From assembly GCA_019429105.1 (NCBI GenBank), contig JAHYJE010000033.1:1-32663 (forward strand): a stretch of 32,663 nt of DNA, written 5' to 3'. This document shows, one piece after another, positions 24,458 to 32,663 of this stretch; the first letter of the stretch is position 1, and every line of letters starts with the position of its first letter. This DNA comes from Syntrophobacterales bacterium. Its GTDB lineage: Bacteria; Desulfobacterota; Syntrophia; Syntrophales; UBA5619. A model generated the notes under the pieces. That model was given only the letters and a program-made list of their open reading frames with translations, was not told where the DNA came from and did not search any database. Made by a program: the position numbers and the translations under genes.

Positions 24458-26091
24458 GCCAGGAAGGGCAACTCCTCGACAAGAAGTCGTTGCGGACGGT
24501 CACCGGAAAGTCGGCGGACTGGAAGGAACTGGCCAAGGACTGCATTGCCTTTGCCAATGCCCAGGGCGGCCGGCTTCTGATCGGCATAGAGAACAAGGCC
24601 GACCTGCCGCCCGCTGGGCAGCGCATCGATTCGGTCCTGCCCGATCAGATCCGCCGCAAGGTCGGGGAGCGAACGGTGAATGTGACCGTCCTGCCGGAAA
24701 TACGCGAGGCCGAGAATGGGGCCGAATATATCGAGTTGCGGATACCGAGGTCTCTGGCCGTGGCCTCAACGCCTGACGGTCATTACTTTCTGCGCGTAGC
24801 CGATGAGAGCAAGCCCGTAGTGGGGGATGAGGTGATGAGGTTGGCAGCCGAGCGGTCGGCCCTGCCCTGGGAGACCCAGACGACGCTGCATGTCCCCCGA
24901 AGCGAGACAGATCCCCAGAAGCTGGCTGTTTTTGCAGCTGGGATTCGTGCCTCGGACCGGGTCAAGGAATCGGTGAAGGAAAAGAGCGACGACGAATTGC
25001 TGGATCATTACCTGCTGGCCCAGGGCCAGTGGCTGACCCATCTGGGCATCCTTTGCGTCGGCAGACGTCAGGATCGGGCGCGGCTGGGCACCGCCCCGGT
25101 GATCCAGTTCCTCAAGTACGACGAATTGGGGAAGAAGGTAAACAAGATCCCCTGGGACGACTTCAGCCTGTCGCCGATGGAGTTGATCGAGGCAGTCTGG
25201 CGGGAGGTGCCGGACTTCCGGGAAAAATACGAGTTGCCTGATGGGCTCTTTCGCCAGCATGTGCCGCTTTATGATGAGATCGTCGTCCGGGAACTGCTGG
25301 TGAACGCCCTGGTGCACCGGCCCTATACGCAGCGGGGCGACATTTTCCTGAACCTGCACCCCGATCGGCTGGAGGTCGTCAATCCGGGCCTGCTGCCCCT
25401 GGGCGTCACGCCGCAGAACATGCTGCACACCTCGGTGCGCCGCAACGAGCATCTGGCCAGGGTATTCCACGACCTGAAGCTCATGGAGCGCGAAGGGAGC
25501 GGCTACGACCGGATTTACGAGGTCCTCCTGTCCCAGGGCAAGCCGGTGCCGGAACCGAAAGAAGGTACGGACCGGTTCGAGGTGACGGTGCGGCCGCGGA
25601 TCATCAAGCCCCAGGTGATCGACTTCCTGGCCAAGGCGGACAGGACCTTCCAGTTGACCCAGCGGGAGCGCATTGCCCTGGGCCTGCTGGCTCAGCAGGA
25701 GGCGCTGACGGCCCGGGAACTGGCAGGCGCGCTGGAACTGGCCTCCGTCGATGCCCTGTCTCCCTGGGTGCATCGGCTGCTGGATTGGGGCCTGGTCAGA
25801 AGCAGCGGACGGACCCAGGCCACCCGCTACTTTGTCGATCCCGATCTGCTCCGGCGGCTGGAGTTCACGGCACCGACCTCACTGAAAAGGATCGAGCCGC
25901 ACCGTCTAGCGGCACTGATCCTCGAGGATGTAGGGCGCTACCCTGATTCCCGCATCGGTGCCATCCATGCACGGATTGGACCTGAAATCCCTAAAGCTCA
26001 GCTCAAGCGCGCTCTGGCCTCTTTGGTCAAGGAAGGCCGCTTGGCCATGACCGGTTCCCGTAGGGGCTCCGCCTATCAAGTGCCCACTTAG
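24454..26091 (+). CDS. AlbA_2/Schlafen-type protein with GHKL ATPase-like domain
   Basis: This is a 545-residue protein of the type annotated as putative transcriptional regulator or ATP-binding protein. Residues about 25-125 form an AlbA_2/Schlafen-like domain (CIAFANAQGGRLLIGIEN). Residues about 270-365 are GHKL ATPase-like, with an N-box ELLVNALVHR, RLEVVNPG and LMEREGSGYDRI. The C-terminal 150 residues look like winged-helix modules. It is embedded in the operon: its ATG overlaps the hsdS stop, and hsdR follows after 283 bases. Similar genes are often found between hsdS and hsdR; their role in type I systems is not settled. The repeated motifs just downstream could be its binding sites (inference). 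Confidence 0.85.
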   Translation: MSQEGQLLDKKSLRTVTGKSADWKELAKDCIAFANAQGGRLLIGIENKADLPPAGQRIDSVLPDQIRRKVGERTVNVTVLPEIREAENGAEYIELRIPRSLAVASTPDGHYFLRVADESKPVVGDEVMRLAAERSALPWETQTTLHVPRSETDPQKLAVFAAGIRASDRVKESVKEKSDDELLDHYLLAQGQWLTHLGILCVGRRQDRARLGTAPVIQFLKYDELGKKVNKIPWDDFSLSPMELIEAVWREVPDFREKYELPDGLFRQHVPLYDEIVVRELLVNALVHRPYTQRGDIFLNLHPDRLEVVNPGLLPLGVTPQNMLHTSVRRNEHLARVFHDLKLMEREGSGYDRIYEVLLSQGKPVPEPKEGTDRFEVTVRPRIIKPQVIDFLAKADRTFQLTQRERIALGLLAQQEALTARELAGALELASVDALSPWVHRLLDWGLVRSSGRTQATRYFVDPDLLRRLEFTAPTSLKRIEPHRLAALILEDVGRYPDSRIGAIHARIGPEIPKAQLKRALASLVKEGRLAMTGSRRGSAYQVPT

Positions 26092-26374
26092 TTTTGGCTC
26101 ACTTGGGGCCCTATCTGCCCAAGATGAGCCAAAAAAACGAGCCAAAAGGTGCCTGCTGAATTGGAAGTAAGCTGAAATCGTTTCCTTTTTATTTGGCTCA
26201 TGATCGCCATATTGACTGAACTCTATTGGCTCAAACGCTCCATATCCGCCAAGGGCGGTCAATAGGAGGGACGATAGCTTTTCTTAACCATCTGAATCTG
26301 AGCAGTTTTTCTATTGACCTTGTGGGGCTGTGTCTTTTCGGTCCGGGCTATAGACGAGCCAAAGTGGAGGTGGG
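26092..26374. promoter_or_regulatory. hsdR upstream region with six TTGGCTC-type motifs
   Basis: Six copies of a (T)TTGGCTCA-like motif occur in 283 bases, three on each strand: plus at 26092-26101, 26191-26200 and 26225-26233; minus at 26125-26134, 26138-26147 and 26356-26363. The first two form a long hairpin: TTTTGGCTCACTTGGG pairs with its complement up to 26134 with one bulged A. A second nested hairpin has CTATTG (26224) pairing with CAATAG (26260) around CCGCC/GGCGG. No consensus promoter for hsdR stands out. An earlier protein-coding remnant is not evident. Confidence 0.65.
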
Positions 26375-29300
26375 ATGCCGCGCAAAGACTACTCTGAAGA
26401 TATTCTGATTCAACAGCCGACCGTGGAATTGCTGGAAGAGGAACTGAAGTGGGACTCCGTTTTTGCCTATGACAGTGAGGACTTCGGCCCCGAAAGCCTG
26501 TTGGGAAGGTCGTCCGACCGAGAGGTGATCCTCCGCCGGGATGTCGCATCCGCCCTCCGCCGCCTGAATCCGGGGCTCCCTGTCGAAGCCTATGAAGAGG
26601 CACTGGCCCAGGTCGCCAGTTATGATTTGACCAAGACGCTGGTCCAGATGAACGAGGACAAGTACCGGCTGCTGCGCGACGGTGTGCCGGTGAAGTATCG
26701 GGACGCGCAGGGGCGGATAGCGGAACAGCGGCTGAAACTGGTGGATTTCGATGACCCGGCCAATTCGGAGAGGAACCGGTTTCTGGCGGTCCGTGAGTTA
26801 TGGGTGCGAGGGAATACCTACCGCCGCCGGCCCGATGTGATCGGCTTCGTCAACGGCCTGCCCCTGGTCTTCATCGAGCTGAAGCGCTACGACCAGCATG
26901 TGGACAAGGCCTTCAAGAAGAACTACAGCGACTACCTGGACACGATTCCCCAAATGTTCCACTGGAATGCCCTGATCGTCCTGTCCAATGGGGTCGATGC
27001 CAAGGTCGGCTCCCTGACCTCGATCGTGGAACATTTCTCTCGTTGGAAGCGGTTGCAGGAAGAATATCCGGAACCGAAAAAGGACCGGCCGCTGCTCCCC
27101 ATCCTGCTGCGCGGCTTGCTGAACAAGGAAACCCTGCTCGATGTGGTGGAGAATTTCATCCTCTATGACCGGACCGAGGGGGAGGTCCAGAAGATCGTGG
27201 CGCGGAATCACCAATACCTGGGCGCCAACCGGGTGATCGACAAGCTGTTGTCGGATAAACCCAAAGATCAAAGCGAAGTGGCGGCAGGCAAGCTGGGCGT
27301 CTTCTTGCACACCCAGGGATCGGGCAAGTCCTATTCCATGATCTTCCTGACCGAGAAGATCCACCGGAAGATTTCGGCAAAATACACCTTTGTGCTGATG
27401 ACCGACCGGAACGAACTGGACGGTCAGCTTTTCGGCACCTTCACCGGTTGCGGCGCGGCCACCAACAAGAAGGCCAAGGCCCGGAACGGCAAGGGTCTGG
27501 AAAAGCTCCTGACGGATAACCACCGGTATGTGTTCAGCCTGATCCACAAATTCCACCGCCTGGTCGATGAAGCCTACAGCCCCCGGGAAGACATCATCGT
27601 CATTTCCGACGAAGCCCACCGGACCCAGTACGGCAGGCTTGCGATCAACATGCGCAAGGCCTTGCCCAACGCGAAATTCCTCGGCTTTACCGGCACCCCC
27701 CTGATCGACAGCCAGGAAAAGCAGATGACCCGCGCGGTGTTCGGCGACTACATCTCCATCTACGATTTCCAACGGGCCGTGGCCGATGGCGCGACGTTGC
27801 CGCTCTTCTATGAGAACCGGGGGGATAAACTGAAGATTGTTGATGAGGAGATCAACAAGCGGATCGCAGCGCGGATCGAGGCGGCCAGGGCGGCGGGTGA
27901 TCTGGATCCGGCCCAGGAAGAGAAGCTGTACCGTGAGTTGGCCCGCGACTACCCCATCCTGACCTCCCCGACACGACTCGGCAAGGTGGCCGCGGACTTT
28001 GTCGGGCATTACCATCAACGCTGGCAGACCGGCAAGGCGATGCTCGTGTGTATCGACAAGATCACCTGCGTCAGGATGTATGACGAGATCACCGTAAAGT
28101 GGCGGGAAACCTGGGAAGCGCTGGAGGCAGAGGTGGCGGCCGAGGAGAAGCGTTTTGCCGATGCGGGGAAGAACCCGGACAAGTTCCTGCAAAAGCGCCG
28201 CGCCCAAGTGGAATGGATGAAGGAGACGGAGTTCTGTGTGGTGGTTTCCCAGGAGCAGGGCGAAGTCGAAGAATTCAGGAAATGGAAGCTGGATATCCTC
28301 CCCCACCGGGAAAAGATGGTGCATCGCGACCTGGATCTGGAGTTCAAGAAGTCGGAGCACCCCTTCCGAGTGGTGATCGTCTGCGCCATGTGGCTCACGG
28401 GCTTTGATGTGAAGTGCCTTTCCACGCTTTATTTGGACAAGCCCATGAAAGGGCACACATTGATGCAGGCCATTGCCCGGGTGAACCGTGTCGGCGGCGG
28501 CAAGAAGAACGGCCTGATCATCGACTACAACGGCATGCTCAAGAGCCTCCGTCAGGCCCTGGCCACCTTTGCCCAATATGAGCGGAAGGGAGATGGCAAG
28601 GAGGTCCTCCGGGACTATGCAGAAGCCCTGGTCGAGTATGGTCAGGCTGTTCGTGCAGCCCAGGATTTTCTGACTGGTTGCGGTTTCAATCTCGATGAGC
28701 TGATCGCCGCCAAAGGCTTCAACAAGCAGGCACTGATCCTGCGCGGGGTCAATATGGTCTGCGAGACCGATGAACGGCGAAAGACCTTCGAGGTTATGGC
28801 CGAAGACATCGCCGCCCGGCTGCTGGGGCTTTTTCCCAATGCCGGGTTATACGAGTACGATAATCAGGAAAACGCCATCTCGGCCCTCTATAATCGGCTG
28901 CAGGAAAGCAAGGAGTCGCCTGATGTCTCAGAGATGCTGCAGGCCCTCTACGAGGTGGTCGATACGGCAGTGGCTACCGAACATTTGGGGGTCAGCGAAC
29001 GCCGGCGCTACAATCTGACCAAGGTCGATATCCGGCGGCTACAGGCGGAGTTCGAACGCCAGTGCCCCAATATCAAGATGCTCAATCTGCGCGAGAAGAT
29101 CGAGAAACGTTTGGCGAAGATGATAGCCCTCAATCCGACCCGTGTGGATCTGTATGAACGCTATCAGGAGATCGTCGCAGAGTACAACAAGTACAAGGAT
29201 GCCGCGGAGGTGCAGCGGGTCTTCGATGACCTGTTTAAATTCAATGACGAACTCGACGAGGAGCAGCGCCGCTATCTGCGCGAAGGGCTCGACAACGAGG

Positions 29301-29602
29301 ATCAGTTGGCTGTTTTCGATTTGCTGCAGAAGGACAGCTTGAAACGGAAGGAGCGCGAACGGATCAAGGCGGTGGCCAAGGAGCTGCTGGAGAAGCTCTT
29401 GGCGGACAAGCTCCGCATCGACCATTGGAAGGCAAAGGCCACCGCCCAGGCTCAGGTCAAGGCGGAGATCATCAAGCATCTCTACATCAACTTGCCCGGA
29501 GAGGACTATACGGAGCAGGAGATTGCGGACAAGGCGGATATAGTTTTCGCCCATCTTTATCATCCGGGGATCGGCGCGGGTGGATGCCCTATGTATTATT
29601 GA
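26375..29602 (+). CDS. hsdR: type I restriction endonuclease subunit HsdR
   Basis: This is a 1075-residue motor and nuclease subunit. The N-terminal nuclease core is RRPDVIGFVNGLPLVFIELK: Asp154, Glu168 and Lys170 form the PD-ExK set. The translocase part has Walker A TQGSGKS (313-319), DEAH (412-415) and TGTP (439-442), with later SF2 motifs including the MWLTGFD and QAIARVNRV stretches. The C-terminal third, from about residue 760, is helical for HsdM/HsdS assembly. Length is normal and no motif is broken, so with hsdM and hsdS the system looks complete. GTGGAGGTGGG precedes the ATG. Confidence 0.96.
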   Translation: MPRKDYSEDILIQQPTVELLEEELKWDSVFAYDSEDFGPESLLGRSSDREVILRRDVASALRRLNPGLPVEAYEEALAQVASYDLTKTLVQMNEDKYRLLRDGVPVKYRDAQGRIAEQRLKLVDFDDPANSERNRFLAVRELWVRGNTYRRRPDVIGFVNGLPLVFIELKRYDQHVDKAFKKNYSDYLDTIPQMFHWNALIVLSNGVDAKVGSLTSIVEHFSRWKRLQEEYPEPKKDRPLLPILLRGLLNKETLLDVVENFILYDRTEGEVQKIVARNHQYLGANRVIDKLLSDKPKDQSEVAAGKLGVFLHTQGSGKSYSMIFLTEKIHRKISAKYTFVLMTDRNELDGQLFGTFTGCGAATNKKAKARNGKGLEKLLTDNHRYVFSLIHKFHRLVDEAYSPREDIIVISDEAHRTQYGRLAINMRKALPNAKFLGFTGTPLIDSQEKQMTRAVFGDYISIYDFQRAVADGATLPLFYENRGDKLKIVDEEINKRIAARIEAARAAGDLDPAQEEKLYRELARDYPILTSPTRLGKVAADFVGHYHQRWQTGKAMLVCIDKITCVRMYDEITVKWRETWEALEAEVAAEEKRFADAGKNPDKFLQKRRAQVEWMKETEFCVVVSQEQGEVEEFRKWKLDILPHREKMVHRDLDLEFKKSEHPFRVVIVCAMWLTGFDVKCLSTLYLDKPMKGHTLMQAIARVNRVGGGKKNGLIIDYNGMLKSLRQALATFAQYERKGDGKEVLRDYAEALVEYGQAVRAAQDFLTGCGFNLDELIAAKGFNKQALILRGVNMVCETDERRKTFEVMAEDIAARLLGLFPNAGLYEYDNQENAISALYNRLQESKESPDVSEMLQALYEVVDTAVATEHLGVSERRRYNLTKVDIRRLQAEFERQCPNIKMLNLREKIEKRLAKMIALNPTRVDLYERYQEIVAEYNKYKDAAEVQRVFDDLFKFNDELDEEQRRYLREGLDNEDQLAVFDLLQKDSLKRKERERIKAVAKELLEKLLADKLRIDHWKAKATAQAQVKAEIIKHLYINLPGEDYTEQEIADKADIVFAHLYHPGIGAGGCPMYY

Positions 29603-29766
29603 GCTCAACTAGCCGCTGAAAAATTTCTTTGTACTTTCAACCCGCAATCGATAGTCAGGGGTACCAACCAAAATTAGCAACTTGTATTTGAAGTGTTATG
29701 CGCTCGCAACAAAAGTAGATTCAAGGAGGAAGTACGCTTTAATCGGATGAACCATTTTTCAAATAT

Positions 29767-30021
29767 TTATGGATGCTCGGAAACAGAGGCATCCTTCCCC
29801 CGCAGGGTTTCCCGGATTTTCACCGTAAGATCCTTGATGATGAAGGGTTTATGCAGGAAGGATGTTCCCGATTCGTGGGCGCCCTGGCTGATGATTGTAT
29901 CTTCCGTGTATCCCGACATGTAAATTACCTTGAGGGTGGGGCGATTTCTCCGAAGCCGATCGACGAGCACGACGCCCGCCGTGATTCTTCCGGCAGGGAT
30001 GCTCCAGGGAACAGCGTCCAA
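29767..30021 (-). pseudogene. response-regulator receiver domain, C-terminal remnant
   Basis: The frame encodes about 84 residues, of which VDRLRRNRPTLKVIYMSGYTED and FLHKPFIIKDLTVKIRETLRG are the second half of a receiver domain: the conserved Ser/Thr region MSGY and the Lys in the HKPF motif. The first half, with the acidic pocket and phosphorylated Asp, is missing upstream, and no ATG with a ribosome site opens the frame. This looks like the tail of a hybrid histidine kinase left after a deletion. The rest of the 29603-30148 gap (29603-29766 and 30022-30148) shows no gene. Confidence 0.7.
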
Positions 30022-30148
30022 GACGTTAGAGGAGACGACGAAACAGATGCGGCTGCTGTTTTCCTGTGCCTGCTATTTGACTATTGGGCTGGCATGGTTA
30101 GATTAGCGCAGAAGTGGAGCAGATAGGGCAGGTCGGGAAAGGAGAAAA

Positions 30149-31273
30149 ATGATGAAGAAGCGGTTAATTTACCTGCTTTTATTTGGTATTGTGCTGGGGT
30201 GCAATCAACCGGAGGTTAATGTTCATAAAACGGAGGCAGAAAGCCAGGAGGGTGGAAAAAATATGCAAAAAAATACTGAAATAGTTGAAATAGCTACCTT
30301 TGCGGGTGGGTGTTTCTGGTGCGTGGAAGCGGATTTTGAAAAGATCCCCGGGGTGCTCGGCGCCGTATCCGGTTATACGGGGGGAAAGGTGGAAAATCCC
30401 TCTTATGAAGATGTATCTTCCGGGAAAACCGGTCATGTCGAAGCCGTTCAGGTGCGGTATGATCCGGCAAGGGTTACATACGCGCAGTTGCTTGATGTCT
30501 TTTGGAGTCATATTGATCCGACCGATGCCGGCGGACAGTTCGTCGATCGCGGGTCCCAGTATGCAAGCGCTATTTTCTATCACGATGACAAACAGCGGCA
30601 AAGCGCGTTGCAGTCTAAAGAAGAGCTGCAGAAAACGGGCCGTTTTAAAGCACCCATTGTAACGGAGATCAAAAAATTTGAGCGCTTTTATGAAGCGGAG
30701 GACTACCATCAGAATTACTGTAAAATTAGCCCCTTACGGTATGAGAATTACCGGTTGGGTTCAGGCCGCGATCAGTTCCTGCAAAAGGTGTGGGGGAGAG
30801 CTGATGCAGGCATCAATTCTGCTGCTTTCGCCAGTCAAAAAGCGGATAGGGAGCTGTTGAAGAAAAAGCTGACGCCCCTGCAGTACGATGTAACTCAGAA
30901 CAACGGCACGGAGCCGCCTTTTCGCAACGAATACTGGAACAACAAAAAGGAGGGCATTTATGTGGATATTGTCTCGGGAGAGCCGCTCTTTTCTTCGCTC
31001 GACAAATTCGACTCGGGGACGGGATGGCCAAGCTTTAGCCGGCCGCTTTTGCCCGGCAGCATAACGGAAAAAAATGACGGCAGATTTTCGATGCAGCGCA
31101 CCGAAGTCAGGAGTAAAAATGGGGATTCCCACCTCGGTCACCTCTTTTTCGACGGCCCTCAGCCCACGGGACTTCGCTACTGTATAAACTCTGCGGCGTT
31201 GCGCTTTATTCCCAAAGAGGGTATGGAAAAAGCGGGTTATGGTCAGTATCTCAAAATATTTGAGAAAAAATAG
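30149..31273 (+). CDS. msrAB: lipoprotein methionine sulfoxide reductase MsrA-MsrB fusion
   Basis: This is a 374-residue fusion that reduces both S- and R-methionine sulfoxides in proteins. A lipoprotein signal ([18 protein letters not shown], lipobox VLGC with Cys18) places it outside the cytoplasmic membrane. The MsrA domain (about 45-200) has GCFWC with catalytic Cys55 and the GYTGG and EVVQV-like segments. The MsrB domain (about 235-365) has [17 protein letters not shown] and the catalytic cysteine in [13 protein letters not shown]. The zinc CxxC pairs of some MsrB proteins are absent. This is the PilB-type arrangement without its N-terminal thioredoxin domain, so electrons must come from a separate periplasmic carrier. 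AAAGGAG precedes the ATG. Confidence 0.95.
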   Translation: MMKKRLIYLLLFGIVLGCNQPEVNVHKTEAESQEGGKNMQKNTEIVEIATFAGGCFWCVEADFEKIPGVLGAVSGYTGGKVENPSYEDVSSGKTGHVEAVQVRYDPARVTYAQLLDVFWSHIDPTDAGGQFVDRGSQYASAIFYHDDKQRQSALQSKEELQKTGRFKAPIVTEIKKFERFYEAEDYHQNYCKISPLRYENYRLGSGRDQFLQKVWGRADAGINSAAFASQKADRELLKKKLTPLQYDVTQNNGTEPPFRNEYWNNKKEGIYVDIVSGEPLFSSLDKFDSGTGWPSFSRPLLPGSITEKNDGRFSMQRTEVRSKNGDSHLGHLFFDGPQPTGLRYCINSAALRFIPKEGMEKAGYGQYLKIFEKK

Positions 31274-31386
31274 AACGGGGCTAAATTTTTTTCGGGCAAA
31301 GGGTGATAATTGAGACATCGTTGCCGGATGATTGCGGAAGAGCTCAACGTGATGGGCAATTCAATGACGAAAATAAGGAACGAAGC

Positions 31387-32217
31387 ATGCAAACAGGCAT
31401 ACCCAGGCCGTCTCAAGCGCAACTGAGGGGCTGGAAAAAGCTGACTCTGGAGAAGTATCGTCGTCAGGAACGGGCTTTTCTGGCCGAGGGCGAGAAGATC
31501 GTCGGGGAACTGCTGAAGAGCAAATGGCCGATAAACGAGATTCTGATTTGCGGGGAAATTGCCGGAGGCCTTTATCCGGATATTTTCGCAGGGATTCCGT
31601 ACGGGACGCCTGTTTACGAACTGACGAAGCATGAATGGGGGACGCTCAGCCAGGACAAGGCGCCGGAAGGGGTGATGGCGATAGCCGCAGTGCCGGGGCC
31701 GCTTCCTGCAGACGGCACTGCCGCAGAGTCACACCTTGCCGAAGTGCTGGAAAAAGTCCCCGGGCCGCTCCTGCTGATTTATCAGGTGAGCAATCCCAAT
31801 AATCTGGGGGCGCTTTTCCGCACCGCCTGCTGGTTCGGCTTCTCCACAATCATTCTCAGCCGCAATTCCTGCGAGGCTTTCAACCCGAAGGTCGTACGCG
31901 CCTCGATGGGAAGCATCTTCCAGCTAAATATTATTGAAGGTGTTGATTTAGAAGAGGTTATCGCAGATATCGCGGGGCGCTTTACGATTGTCGGAAGCGA
32001 AGTCCGCCAAGGCGTTGCCCCCCATCCCTGCAGCCGCAAAACGGCGCTGCTCCTCGGCAGCGAGAGTCACGGTCTGCCGGGGGCGCTCCTCAATCTGACA
32101 GATGAAGCATGGAAAATTCCAGGCGCGGGGGAGGGGGAGTCGCTGAGCCTTCCCCAAGCGGGGGCGATCATGATGTACGAGTGCGCCCGGGGCAACTTTG
32201 ACCAAAAGACAAACTGA
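31387..32217 (+). CDS. TrmH/SpoU-family RNA 2'-O-methyltransferase
   Basis: This is a 276-residue SPOUT methyltransferase. Motif 1 is NPNNLGALFRTA, motif 2 is LLLGSESHGLP, and motif 3 is IPGAGEGESLSLPQAGAIMMYE, forming the knotted SAM site. The N-terminal 100 residues are a substrate-binding domain like that of RlmB/TrmH-type enzymes (FLAEGEKIVGELLKS). The substrate (23S rRNA or tRNA) is not predictable by eye. Motif 3 has GEGESLSLP where many have (M/I)xxxxESLNVS, a modest variation. I start at the ATG at 31387, preceded by AAGGAA; an upstream GTG at 31303 is in frame but unsupported. Confidence 0.9.
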   Translation: MQTGIPRPSQAQLRGWKKLTLEKYRRQERAFLAEGEKIVGELLKSKWPINEILICGEIAGGLYPDIFAGIPYGTPVYELTKHEWGTLSQDKAPEGVMAIAAVPGPLPADGTAAESHLAEVLEKVPGPLLLIYQVSNPNNLGALFRTACWFGFSTIILSRNSCEAFNPKVVRASMGSIFQLNIIEGVDLEEVIADIAGRFTIVGSEVRQGVAPHPCSRKTALLLGSESHGLPGALLNLTDEAWKIPGAGEGESLSLPQAGAIMMYECARGNFDQKTN

Positions 32218-32275
32218 AGCTTTGCTGCATCCCTGATTTTTCTCTGGGGCCTGGTAAACCTTGCGCCGCCGTGAC

Positions 32276-32386
32276 TTATTTGCTGCCCGCCTTTGCCTCT
32301 TTCAGCCGCAGCTTCAGACTCTCCTTCCGGCGTTTGCGTTTTCTGTCTATCTCTTTTTCCCGATTGATCTTTTTGTGTCTGCTCAT
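32276..32386 (-). CDS. very basic 36-residue small protein
   Basis: This short gene has an excellent ribosome site (AAGGAGG four bases before ATG). The product begins MSRHKKINREKEIDRKRKRR, continues with KESLKLRLKEAKAG and ends SK; almost half of its residues are Lys or Arg. It resembles small basic proteins of the DUF6800 type (MSRxREIKRRRxRKEKLxxL) found in several phyla, whose function is unknown; RNA or ribosome association would suit the charge but is inference. It is convergent with the SpoU-family gene. Confidence 0.65.
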   Translation of the reverse strand: MSRHKKINREKEIDRKRKRRKESLKLRLKEAKAGSK

Positions 32387-32502
32387 AAAACCTCCTTGTT
32401 AGTTGGGAGAAAAAGGCCTTTGCCCGTTCATCGTTCAAGGAACAATCAGGGGCGCATCCCGCTTATGGAGAAGGCTTTTTCTCTTGGGGGGGAGGCTATA
32501 CG

Positions 32503-32663
32503 ATGAAACCGGGTGTGAGTCAAGGGACTTGTATTAACCCAAAATCCGCGATTGATTTTGGCGAAGTAGTTTTTCTGATCGGAACGGCCAAAAAATTGCC
32601 TGTTAAGCTCGGCCGTGGCCTTAAAAAATGTCGTTATTCAACGCAAGCGTCATATTTAATAAA
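32503..32663 (+). CDS. possible open frame running off the right edge
   Basis: An ATG at 32503 has GGGGGGAGG eight bases upstream, and the frame stays open for 53 codons to the window end. The start MKPGVSQGTCINPKSAIDFG is not recognised, and the composition turns AT-rich. Chance cannot be excluded at this length. Without the sequence beyond 32663 it is only a candidate. Confidence 0.25.
   Translation, partial: MKPGVSQGTCINPKSAIDFGEVVFLIGTAKKLPVKLGRGLKKCRYSTQASYLI

Noticed and set aside
26798-28576. Minus-strand open frame of 592 codons opposite hsdR
   Set aside because: Shadow of the GC-rich hsdR coding sequence; product is repetitive and matches nothing.

Overview
The window looks like chromosome from an anaerobic, probably syntrophic, aromatic-compound degrader of the Desulfobacterota (Syntrophaceae or Syntrophorhabdus-like). 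The basis is a complete had-oah-dch set (cyclic dienoyl-CoA to 3-hydroxypimelyl-CoA, the lower benzoyl-CoA pathway) with ferredoxin and FAD oxidoreductase genes, an ADP-forming acyl-CoA ligase, and REP-type repeats with GTCATTCCCG cores. Taxonomy is inferred from gene content only.

Region 1 (1 to about 8.5 kb) is the most unusual part. All genes read on the minus strand and are separated by attC-type integron recombination sites. I recognise six (324-372, 3000-3058, 5337-5396, 5931-5990, 6787-6890, 7614-7673). Each has inverted-repeat arms with an extra base on the same arm. No integron integrase is present, so this fits a CALIN (cluster of attC sites lacking an integrase). The cassettes carry hicA-hicB (hicB runs off the left edge), an HNH protein plus a HIRAN-domain protein, a full-length catalase-peroxidase, a lipocalin, an ADP-ribosylglycohydrolase, vapBC, and mazE with a truncated mazF. 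The right side has a REP/MITE-like element and the 3' end of a group II intron (reverse transcriptase C-terminus plus a domain V/VI-like tail) lying antisense to the cassettes, as class C-attC introns do.

Region 2 (8.5-11.0 kb, minus strand) is a type II restriction-modification set: Vsr nick endonuclease, C5-cytosine methyltransferase and a PD-(D/E)XK-like endonuclease.

Region 3 (11.2-20.2 kb) is the metabolic core: a MoaD/ThiS-like sulfur carrier, a convergent ADP-forming acyl-CoA ligase, then a plus-strand series of 4x[4Fe-4S] ferredoxin, FAD/NAD(P) oxidoreductase, SDR dehydrogenase, had (bamQ), oah (bamA), a terminator, and dch (bamR). Together they could turn cyclohexadienoyl-CoA into pimelyl derivatives, pass on the electrons and perhaps recover ATP.

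Region 4 (20.6-29.6 kb) is a type I restriction-modification locus. A small HTH gene has a near-consensus promoter overlapped by an 18-bp palindrome. It is followed by hsdM, hsdS, an AlbA_2/GHKL-type ATPase-like gene and, after a gap containing six TTGGCTC-type motifs, hsdR.

Region 5 (29.6-32.7 kb) holds a decayed receiver-domain fragment, a lipoprotein MsrA-MsrB fusion, a SpoU/TrmH-family RNA methyltransferase, a 36-residue very basic minus-strand gene, and an unresolved open frame at the right edge.
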